Part shown: positions 55,513 through 64,000 of the stretch, piece by piece | Layout of the letters: each line of letters starts with the position of its first letter | How positions within the stretch are numbered: position 1 is the stretch's first letter | Source of the DNA: Cocos nucifera | Lineage: Eukaryota > Streptophyta > Magnoliopsida > Arecales > Arecaceae | DNA: 64,000 nt | Assembly: GCA_006176705.1 (NCBI GenBank) | Contig: QRFJ01004877.1 | Coordinates: 124,001 to 188,000, forward strand | Direction of reading: 5' to 3' | Notes under the pieces: model-generated | Databases searched by the model: none | What the model saw: only the letters and a program-made list of their open reading frames with translations | What the model was told of the DNA's origin: nothing | Program-made: the position numbers and the translations under genes

Positions 55513-56330
55513 CTACATGCCATCATTTTCTGACTGACCACCGCTATTCACCTTTGTTTCTCTAGTTCCATCTATCCCAGACCTCCTCAAGATGCTCTTC
55601 TCATCAAAGATAAAGTCCCTACTGATCACTGACTTCTGTGCCTGAGAGTCCCACAGCAGGTACCCCTTGACTCCTTGTGGATACCCTATGAATGTCATCT
55701 TTTGAGATTTCAAATCCAATTTGCTCTTCTCGGTTGCCTCTACATGTGCATAAGCTGTGCAACCGAAGACTTTCAGATGGCCAAGCTCCACCTTTCCACT
55801 CCAGACCTCCTCTAGAATGCCTCCATTCAGCTTATAATGAGGAGACCTATTCACAAGAAAATAAGAAAAAGTTAGGGCATCACCCCAAAAGAATTTTAGG
55901 AGTGATGTCTGGAGCCTCAAACTCCGTGCCTTCTCGATCAGTGTTCGGTTTATCCTCTCCATGACACCATTCTGCTGGGGAGTCATCCTTATCGTGTAAT
56001 GGCATTTGATACCATTTTTCTCACAGTACCTCCTAAACTTCAGGTTAGTATACTCCCCTCCATTGTCCGACCTCAGATACTTCACCTATCTTCCTGAATC
56101 CTTCTCTATTTTAGCTCTCCAGGCTCTGAATTGGGCAAACACCTCTGATTTTTTTCTAATCAGATAAACCCACACCTTTCTTGAGAAATAATTAATGAAA
56201 GTGACAAAGTATTTTGCCCCACCTCTAGCTGATATAGGAGCTGGTCCCCACAAATCCGAGTGCACTAAATCGAGCACTCTCTCGCTACGCTTGGTACTTC
56301 TAGCGAACTTCATCTTATGCTATTTGCCAA
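55513..56330 (-). pseudogene. CopD integrase
   Basis: Two open pieces in one frame (56086-56313, 55513-56085) split by a stop. Catalytic residues visible: Asp in LVHSDLWGPAP, Asp in LRSDNGGEYTN, Glu in QNGVMERINRTL. Then FWGDALTFSYFLVNRSP, LKVFGCTAYAHVE, KMTFIGYPQGVKGYLLWDSQ. The core triad is intact. Confidence 0.93.
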
Positions 56331-56941
56331 AGATGCACGGCTCATAAAGATCTATGCCCTCCTTCTTTAGGGCTGGGATCATACCTCTTCTGCTTAGTTC
56401 AGTGAGCCCACGGTCACTCATATAACCCATACAATAGTGCCATAGCTGATATAAAATCTGCTCCTCCTATGCCGCTGCTAGCACCTCTGCACTATCATTT
56501 ACCACTGAGCCTTTCATTCTATAAAGATTGTTGCTCAATCTTCTACCTCTCATCATCACCAAAGGTCTCTTGAAAATTTTTAGACATCTACTCCCAGCTT
56601 GGCTACTAAAAGTATAACCCTACTCCTCCAAGTAGCCCAAAGAAATCAAATTCTTTTTCAACTTCGGTACATGCCTGACATTTGATAATGTACGAATGAT
56701 CCCATCGTACATCCTTATCCTGATAGAGTCAATTCTAGCGACTTTGCATGGATGATCATCTCCAAGGCTGACACTTCCACCTCTTCCCAATCCTTAGCAC
56801 TAATCTTTTTCGGCCTTTCTTTTGTCAAGACCTTGTAGATCCTCTGCTGAACCAACAAGTCCTTTATCTTTACTGCCATAGAGTAAAGTTTTTCTTATCG
56901 TCAAACTTCTCAAAATCCATCTTGAATCCACTTGATCCCAT
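56331..56941 (-). pseudogene. CopD gag start fused to protease end by deletion
   Basis: MGSSGFKMDFEKFDDKKNFT and LLVQQGL-type text are the copia gag start. After KKISAKDWEEVEVSALE (near 56760) the sequence changes directly to DDHPCKVARIDSIRIRMYDG, RHVPKLKKNLISLGYLEEQG, the end of protease, then GAG-pre-integrase. Most of gag, the zinc knuckle and the protease active site are missing. Confidence 0.8.
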
Positions 56942-57197
56942 GACATCAGACAAGTCAAGAACAAATCCCTAACACCCTTCACGATCTCACACACTAGCAA
57001 AACTATCCTTCAAAGAAGATCTAACTAGCCTTAGATCAACTTTCCAAACTTCTGTATCACCGTTCCTCCATGTAAACAATCTCCATCTCAATCTAGAGAC
57101 AACCACGAAGCAAACTAGAAGTTTTAGGATAAAACCTGATGCAACAGATTTTGGATGTAGTAAATCCTAGATGTCTTTCTTCCTTCCACGCAACATC

Positions 57198-57209
57198 GCT
57201 CTGATACCA
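57198..57209 (-). other. CopD primer binding site
   Basis: The minus strand reads TGGTATCAGAGC, exact for initiator tRNA-Met, 2 bp from the LTR. Confidence 0.93.
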
Positions 57210-57211
57210 AA

Positions 57212-57827
57212 TGTTGGGAATATGCACTCTTCCCACATGGATCAGCATGGCCGCTAGTGATTAGCTAAGCAACAAGAAAGTACTTTTCAGAGATTTATGT
57301 AGAAGCACGATCAAATAAATCAAGAAATAGAGAAGAAGAGAAGAAGAGATTTTTGGAAGAAAAGAGCTTTTATTCAGTATATTTCAGCACTATATCAACC
57401 TTGACCTATTTCCAGTATATATACTTTACAAAGAGTAAAGTCCAAGCTCATAGAAAAACTTTTCAAATCCAAACAACCCACGTACACAAAATAATAACCC
57501 ACGAAAACAGAGCCGACCTAGTTTTAGACTGAGCTGGCTAACCTACGACTGGACCGACTCAGTCTGGGACTGAGCCGGCCCAGTTATGTACCATGCCAAC
57601 AGCCCAAAAATACTACTTTCTGTCTAAATTTTTCTCTGAGACCTAGCCAACCCAGTATTGGACTGAGCCGACCTAGTTTCCAACTGAGCCAGCTCAGTCT
57701 TAGTGTAAGCCGACCTAGTTTCTGAACTTTGCTATTGATACTGATTCTTCTTCTGACTCGCTTTTGTCTTCCCATGACCTATCTTCTCATGTTTTCAAGA
57801 CTTGGGAGTGCCACTTCTGAGCTCACA
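57212..57827 (-). repeat. CopD 5' LTR (right)
   Basis: 616 bp, same length as the left LTR. In the first 66 bp there are 11 differences from the left LTR, all transitions. The frame 57584-57775 is a by-product of the palindrome array. Confidence 0.93.
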
Positions 57828-58502
57828 AACAAAGGACAGGGAGCCCTTGCTTCGATCATGATTCGATCCTTGGGGGGACCTTACCTCCATTCTGCTAGAA
57901 AACTTTGAAGATCCACGATCGTGAGGATCTTCTGGATCAAAGGCTGCAAGAAATGAACTAGCGAATCAAAGAACATCGTCATGCTCCTTCCTCCCACATC
58001 AACGACATCTGCACTGACCCTTCTTTCTCCTAGTAAATCATGCAGGAACCAATCTTGCCGAACTTCAAGCTCCCATAGTTCGAGAGGTATGATGGGACTA
58101 CTGATCCGATCGATCATCTAAAGGCCTTTCGGATAATGATGCTGCTCCATGGCACGTCCGACGCCATCCTATGCCGAGCTTTTTCCTCCACCCTGAAGGA
58201 AGTAGCTAGGAACTGGTACTCGATCCTTAAGTCGAGTACTATCTTTTTCTTCAATCAAATGAGCCATCAATTCGTGGCTCACTTCGTTAGTAGCGGATGT
58301 CCTCGACAAGGCTCGAATTTTCTCATCCATATCAAGCAGAAGGAAGGGGAGTCCATTTGGGCCTATGTCAACCGCTTCAATGCTGCTGCTTTAGAGGTCC
58401 AAAACTTGGACCAGTCTGTCACAATGGCCGCACTAAAGGATGGCCTCCACAAAAATGATATATTATTTTTCCTAGAGAAGAAGTACTTTAGCGATTTTAT
58501 GT
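57828..58502 (+). pseudogene. Tat2 gag, central part
   Basis: Gag resumes after CopD: PNFKLP, YDGTTDPIDHLKAFRIMMLL, HGTSDAILCRAFSSTLKEVA, RNWYSILKSSTIFFFNQMSH, GESIWAYVNRFNAAALEV, SVTMAALKDGLHKNDILFF, then the CopC LTR. Open from 58136. The open frame continues by chance into the LTR to 58561. Confidence 0.88.
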
Positions 58503-61267
58503 TGAAAATGTGTCCCAAAGTCAATCATCAGTCTGTTGATGATGAGACCATATATTTATAATTGTATATGAATTATAAATTAATAAAAATTATTTTAGCA
58601 TTTTTCATCATAAATTTTGTTATCTTCTAATGAACTCCTATGTTGTGATGAAGTTCTTAAGACTATCTAGATTCGGCAAAGAAGGATTTATCATTTAGTT
58701 CTTAAATAGTTCATGACCAAATGATACGTTGTTACTTAGAACGATAATGCTTATTAAGTATAGGTTATTGTGTGCTATATAGGTTGGTTGTCCTCATAAC
58801 CAAGGAGTGTTGAGACACTGATATGACATGCAAGTGTAATGTATGGGTACATCTACACTGAACGAGACCAACTTCGGTGCTTTTCTCATGTCAAGATTAG
58901 CTTCCATGGAATATGGGTATAAATGTCCCTCCGACCTAAGAACACCACAGTGACTTCCAAGTAACTCACTATATTTTGATGTCGAACTATCTGAATTTCT
59001 AATTCAGTGACAAAAAATTTATGAACATAGTCAAGTACTTGTGGAGTCGGTACGCGTATCAAGATGGGATTGACCACTCCTGATTTCAATAGCTGTGTTC
59101 AATTATATTTCAATTTAGCAAAACCTTGGCTAGGGTAGTCTTAGTGAGGAGTCATGAGATTAATTGCTTTGAGACACGATATGGATGTATTTTCTAGGGT
59201 TGATAGTCTAATCCTGAGTCATCTATTACACAAAGGTCATAGGGATGAATTATACGATAACAATATTTATGTAGGTTCTGAATATTGTGATTATGATTAT
59301 TCGATCTATCCAAACATCGGGTACCATTGCTAGATGGTCACTTCGATTAGTATAAAATTTGATTTCTATGCTACCGACTTAGGTTCGGACCTATGGAATC
59401 ACAGACATTAGGAGTTCCTAATTGATCTGATGGCTGATCTAGAGTCCTATTGATCTGAAACTCTATAATCAAGAGTCCCACTGGACTGTGTCTCTATGAT
59501 CAAGAGTTTCACTAGATTAAGACTCTGAGTCCTACTTGTCTGGGACTCTCTGATCATGAGTTCTGATAATCTAGGACACTATGGTCAAGAGTCCCACAGG
59601 ATTGGGACTCTATGACCAAGAGTCCTACTGGACTGGGACTCTGAGTCCTACTCATCTGAGACTATCTAATCAAGAGTTTCACTAGTCTAGGACTCTATGA
59701 TCATGATGTTGATTCGATTGGGATACTGGGTTCAAGAATCTCACTAATTTAGGACTCTTCAAGAGTTTCATGTTAATAAGACTCTATTGCTCAGTAACCC
59801 ATTCGATTTGGACTTAGATATGTTTGAAGAATTAATTACCAATTTGATTGCTGATTAGATTAATTTGATTGAGCGATAAGAATTCGATCAAGTTTGATTG
59901 AATTTGATTCGATTGGATTTGATCCAATCAGGTTGTGAGATGACCTAATCGCTATAGGAGTTTTGACCCTGATTTGATCAGGACCTATATCTAATTAATT
60001 TCTAATTTGATTAAAATTTTGTTGAATTAGGCTAAGCTTAATTTAGTTGGATTTAACCTAGTTTAATTGGGTCTTGATTAATTGGTTTGGTTAAAACCAA
60101 TTAGGACCAAGTCAAATGAAGTTTGAATTCAAATTCTCCCTTGTGCCCACCATTTTTGACTTTTCCACTTTGCTTCCCACGCCCTCCCTTTTATTTGTCA
60201 AATATTTTTTAGAGAAATAAAAATGTGTGCACATAGAAGGAGAGTCCTTCTGCATGTTAAACACAAGGGAGGAGGCATTGGATAAGGATAAGAGGCTCAT
60301 TTGATTTTTGAAATTAAGTGAGTGGTTAAAAGCTCTCAACCACTCAACCCTTATCATTTTTCATGCAATTTTTCCATGGTATTCATGTAAATAAATTATG
60401 AGAATTTTTGTGCATGTAAGAAAAGGAGTTTTCATTATGTGGTATAAATTTTAGAGTATTTGGGTAATACTTGTGGGTGAAAAAAATCTTGGAGTGAAAG
60501 TGAATAGGATCCTATAGCACTTTACTTTTCCCTCATGCCTCTCTTCTCTTGTGTTTTTCACCTCTAAGGATATCCTATTTTTAGATATAATCTAAATATG
60601 GATTATAGATCAAAAAGTTATCTTTTCATAAAAACTTATTTCATATGAAAAATGCACACAGAGAGGGCGTGATAGGATTTTTAGTGTGTCAGGGTTTTTG
60701 GGCTGAGTGAAATCCTTGATTTGGGAATCTGGGTTCGGGTGGAGAGATCAAGTGCTGTAAGCATCGGATCACCACCAAATTTGAATTACTTCTTCATCAT
60801 CATCTAATATTTTTATTCTAATTTTTTAGAATATCAAAAAAATTGAAAAGTATAAGATCAATTGGATCAATCATGATCAACCATCGAAGGCTCCGACGAG
60901 GAGCTAGCACTTCAGTGGTGCTGATCGGGATCAGGAGCTCCATGTGGACCAACTATAGAGGCTGGACACATGTGTGACTATGACATGATATCGAGCATTA
61001 TCTGATGGACTCAAATTATAGTGATGGACTACTCACGAAAAGGTATTATGTTCTGAACACGTAGATGTAGTAAATAGTTTATTACATAGTTTTATTTTCA
61101 GATCAATTGATGTATGCATGCATATTATGTTTAGATCCTAATGTATAGGGTTAAATAATCTAATATGATCAGTAGATAATTAATTAAATTAATTATTTTT
61201 TACTGCATCATTACTATTTTTGAAATATTTTTTAAAAATAGCATAGCAAATTCTGCACTAATTTCTA
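58503..61267 (+). repeat. CopC 5' LTR
   Basis: Starts TGAAAATGTGTCCC against TGGAAAATGTATCC in CopA and follows it in order (AGGTTGGTTGTCCTCATAAC, GGGATTGACCACTCCTGA). It carries an extra minisatellite. The minus-strand open frames 58886-59089 and 60112-60357 are not recognised. Confidence 0.85.
59435..59770. repeat. AGAGTCC-GGACTCT minisatellite in CopC LTR
   Basis: Degenerate units of about 30-35 bp built on CAAGAGTCCTACTGGACTG and GGACTCTATGAT. Example: AGAGTCC (59619-59625) with GGACTCT (59636-59642). It is not seen at the homologous place in CopA. Confidence 0.75.
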
Positions 61268-61271
61268 TAAT

Positions 61272-61283
61272 TGGTATTAGAGC
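61272..61283 (+). other. CopC primer binding site
   Basis: TGGTATTAGAGC, one transition away from the initiator tRNA-Met PBS, about 4 bp after the LTR. Confidence 0.85.
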
Positions 61284-62755
61284 AAGATTCTTTAAACATG
61301 ATATGCTTGCATATTTAGATTAATAATTTAGATTTGATCTAAATATTGATCTAATAATTAAAGTAATTAGATCTAAAAAATTAAAATCTAGATCACATGG
61401 ACTGCAGGTTGTCCTACTGTAGGATTTATCCTCTATAGTGAAAAGGTTGTCCTGGTACGTTGCTGATCTATATCGTTAATCATGAAATTACTAGATTTGA
61501 TCTAATATTTTTATTATTTAATTATATTAGGCTTTAATCTAGTTTATGATCATGAATGCATAATTAGATAAAATTTAATTCATGATATCATGATTATGTA
61601 GTGTACATAGTTTCAGATTAAACCCTACAACTAGTGTTGTTTATGAATTAAGATGATTTAATTTTGAAATGAGTCAACTCAATTGATGAATAATGCTAAA
61701 TTGTAAAGAACCTTTCAAAATTAAAAATATTTTTAAAATATCAAACCCTAGCCCTCAGTCCATAAACTTAATTAAAAATTAAGTGTAATGATTTAGTATC
61801 TAGAATTGTGAATTAAGACTCTAAGTCATTAATCATAAACTTGGGGCTTATTGGGTTAGCTGAATTAGGTCCATAAACTAGGTTAAACCTAAGGTTAGTT
61901 AAAAGGTGAACTAATTTAGAGTAATTGATCAAATCTAATTAAATATTAATTTAGATTAGATCAAGGACTCTATAGACTCAATTACAATAGTTGTAGTTGG
62001 TCAAGTCCATGCCTTTAACAAGGACCAAATGGACTTGATTCAAGGCTACGCGGTCAAATCTGAAGTTACTAGGTTGGTCAAATTAAAACTAATGAACCGG
62101 ATGGTATCTAAGGTAAGTTTTACAGTTTGACTAGTGGTTTTTAATTGGAAGCTACTCGCACTGATTCGATCTTTGACAAGTTAATGGCATATCCCTTCCA
62201 CTAATTTTGCTTACTTGGTCATCTTGGTAAGTTAGATTTTGATTAGTTACTTGATGATTTGGGCTCACCCATGTCTATTAGGTAAATCAGTCTAACTGAT
62301 TTAGGTGCTCCTAATGCCAGCTTAGATTACATTCTTTTCTGACTTGGTGAAGTCAGTGGGAGGATCGAAATTGACTCACTAAATTTTCTTAAATTAGTTA
62401 ACTAAATCCTCTAAAATTATTAGGTCCTTAAAAATGAAATAGTTATATAAATCATAGCCTCCCATTAAGTTGAGTGATAATGGATTCATTAGTAAAATGA
62501 TTATTGGAGGCCCAAAGGCTCGATGATTATTGACTAATGAAATTATCATTCATAAAATGATAATTTGGTTAAGTCTTTCTGATGGTGGTTAGGTTGGCCG
62601 ACCAAAGTTGGGCCTGATCATTTATTGGTTAGATAAGACCAAATATGGTCATGTTAATAGTTGGACCTAACCGAACATTTTTCAGTGGAGGCCAAAGCCT
62701 ACTAATTAGGTCTATGGGGCAAAATCAATGTTACTAGAAGACAAGTTCCAATTCT
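61284..62755 (+). other. CopC leader
   Basis: Non-coding. One copy of the stem-loop block (61393-61475), a consensus donor-like CTAAGGTAAGT (62108-62118) and a GCTTACTTGG (62209-62218) downstream. It joins the protease remnant directly at about 62740, with no gag. Confidence 0.72.
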
Positions 62756-63191
62756 AGCTTTAGGAATCATGAACCTTGTAATCAACTCAAATAAAGTTAT
62801 TCTTAATAAATGTCATTATTGTCCAACTTTCTTATTGAATGTCATTTCTGTAGGCCTTTTGGCCATGAATGATTTTGAAATATCAATAAAAAAATTTTAT
62901 AATGACATTTTGAATGGTGTTACAATTTTGATTGGATAATTGAATAACAAAATTTATTTACTTTCTATGCCTGTTAACATGGTTCAATCCTCCAGTAAAT
63001 GCCCTAGAATTAGTGATGTGTCTGATGTCTATCTTTGGCACTATAGGCTAGGTCATATTAGCAAGAATAGAATTAATAGATTAGCTAAAGAAGAAATTCT
63101 TGAGGTTAGTGATTATGCGTTACTTTTGACCTGTAAGTCCTATCTTCTTGGTAAGATGACCAAGTCACCTTTTACTGAAAAAGATGAATGA
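62740..63191 (+). pseudogene. CopC protease end and GAG-pre-integrase
   Basis: VPILALGIMNLVINSNKVIL, HYCPTFLLNVISVGLLAMND (protease C-terminal part; active-site motif absent), then a stop and the open frame 62940-63191 with the His/Cys site LWHYRLGHISKNRINRLAKE and Cys in TCKSYLLGKMTKSPF. Confidence 0.85.
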
Positions 63192-63929
63192 TCCACTAAT
63201 CTCTTGAGTTTAGTACATTTGGATGTATGTGGATCCAAGAGCTCAAGTGCCAGAGGTGGATATTTTTACTTCGTAACCTTCACAGATGACCTATCGAGGT
63301 ATGGGTATATCTATTTAATGAAGCATAAGTTGGAGTCATTTAAAATATTCAAACTATTTCGAAATGGGGCAGAAAAGTAAACTGAAAAGAGTATTAAAGC
63401 TCTTCGATCTGACCGAGTGGGTGAGTACCTTTTCAATGAGTTTCTGACATATCTTGAGGAGAATGGGATTTTTTCTCAATGGACCCCTCCTGGAACACCA
63501 CAACATAATGGTGTGTCTGAAAGGAGAAATCAGGCCCTATTGGACATGGTTCGATCCATGATGGGATTTGCTGGTTTGTTAATCTTCCTATGGAGATATG
63601 CACTCGAGTCAGCTTATTACATTCTAAATAGGGTTTCAAGTAAATCTATTAATAAAACACCATATGAAATATGGACAGCACGTAAGCCAATGCTTTCACA
63701 CCTAAGGATTTGGGGGTGTCCGACTTATGTCAAACGTTTGATGACAGACAAGCTTGGACCTAGGTTTGATAAGTGTAGTTTTGTAGATTACCTAAAGAAA
63801 ATCAAAGGGTACTACTTCTACCTTGCTAATGAGCAAATACTGTTTGTCAGCCTTAAGACAGTCTTTTTAAAAAAAGAGTTTTTTGGTGAAGCAACTAATA
63901 CCTCTAAGGTCGAACTTGATGAAGTATGA
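63192..63929 (+). pseudogene. CopC integrase
   Basis: In the frame of the previous part. LVHLDVCGS (first Asp), FVTFTDDLSRYGYIYLMKHK, then TAA at 63378-63380, ALRSDRVGEYLFNEFLTYLE (second Asp), NGVSERRNQALLDMVRSMMG (Glu), LRIWGCPTYVKRLMTDKLGP, GYYFYLANEQILFVS. The open part 63417-63929 covers the second half of the core. Confidence 0.9.
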
Positions 63930-64000
63930 TAGGTGGAAGAATGGATACAAGTTATTGAACCTGAGCTGGATTTGATTAGATCAGACCCAGAATCCATTGT

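Larger units (their letters stand above)
53016..57827 (-). mobile_element. CopD: 4.8 kb copia element with internal gag-protease deletion
   Basis: Two 616-bp LTRs (53016-53631 and 57212-57827), PBS at 57198-57209, and gag start, integrase, RT and RNase H on the minus strand. It interrupts the Tat2 gag. Flanks AGCAG and AACAA share 3 of 5 bases, so the target duplication has decayed. The whole pol from 56313 to 53704 is in one frame, broken only by stops. Confidence 0.93.
41227..58502 (+). mobile_element. Tat2: Tat-like Ty3/gypsy sequence, probably a tandem pair sharing an LTR
   Basis: After removal of AthG and CopD the order on the plus strand is integrase (41240-42130), hairpin array (42234-43336), rest of 3' region with an antisense ORF (50564-51431), LTR (to about 52600), gag (52713-53015 and 57828-58502). 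Gag after the 3' LTR means either two tandem copies with a common LTR or a second element that lost its left part. It is cut by the start of CopC at 58503. Confidence 0.72.
58503..64000 (+). mobile_element. CopC: CopA-type copia element, right end outside window
   Basis: A 2.77 kb 5' LTR, PBS, leader, protease end, GAG-pre-integrase and integrase. No gag is present, as in CopA. It is less decayed than CopA. RT, RNase H and the 3' LTR lie outside the window. Confidence 0.88.

Noticed and set aside
1..64000. Integrated plant pararetrovirus (Caulimoviridae)
   Set aside because: All RT remnants belong to copia or Athila-like gypsy; no movement or coat protein motifs; LTRs are present.

Overview
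This window looks like nuclear DNA of a flowering plant with a repeat-rich genome. It is AT-rich, holds no recognisable host gene, RNA gene or CRISPR array, and is almost entirely nested LTR retrotransposons of the Ty1/copia and Ty3/gypsy (Athila-like and Tat-like) groups, all broken by stops, frameshifts or deletions. The species cannot be named from the sequence; a monocot such as a palm is only a guess. Element names used here are local labels.

Layout. 1-7226: Cop1, a nearly full-length copia on the minus strand (3' LTR cut by the window edge; RNase H, RT, integrase, protease and gag remnants; a 1.8 kb leader; a PBS). 7227-9337: Tat1, minus-strand gag plus LTR of a Tat-like gypsy. 9338-11099: CopB2, the LTR and gag start of a minus-strand copia. 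11100-40692: CopA, a plus-strand copia with about 2.75 kb LTRs. Three elements sit inside CopA: LARD1 (12943-20285, non-autonomous Athila-like) in the leader, and CopB (24801-31798, minus) and LARD2 (33565-40619, minus) in the 3' LTR. 40693-41226: an inverted piece of a CopA-family LTR. 41227-58502: Tat2 in plus orientation, in the order integrase, hairpin-rich tandem array, antisense ORF, LTR, then gag again, which suggests two tandem copies sharing an LTR. Tat2 is split by AthG (43337-50558, an Athila-type gag-protease element) and CopD (53016-57827, a 4.8 kb minus-strand copia). 58503-64000: CopC, a CopA-type copia running off the window.

How the parts relate. The insertion order can be read from junctions and target-site duplications: AATTT for LARD2, ACATG for AthG, CCCTA/CCCTC for LARD1. 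Several elements lack parts needed to move by themselves (LARD1, LARD2 and AthG lack most or all of pol; CopA and CopC lack gag; CopD lacks most of gag and the protease site), so any movement would have needed proteins from intact relatives. In AthG and CopD the old reading frame is kept with only premature stops, often where relatives have Gln, which fits cytosine-methylation decay.

The least expected signals are non-coding: (1) a leader module containing ACTTACCTGG, identical to the 5' end of U1 snRNA, shared by copia and gypsy elements; (2) a 1.1 kb array of about 15 hairpins with compensatory changes in Tat2; (3) short palindromic arrays in the LTRs of several families, with the same motif in unrelated families and different motifs in two LTRs of one family; (4) duplicated stem-loops in the CopA leader.
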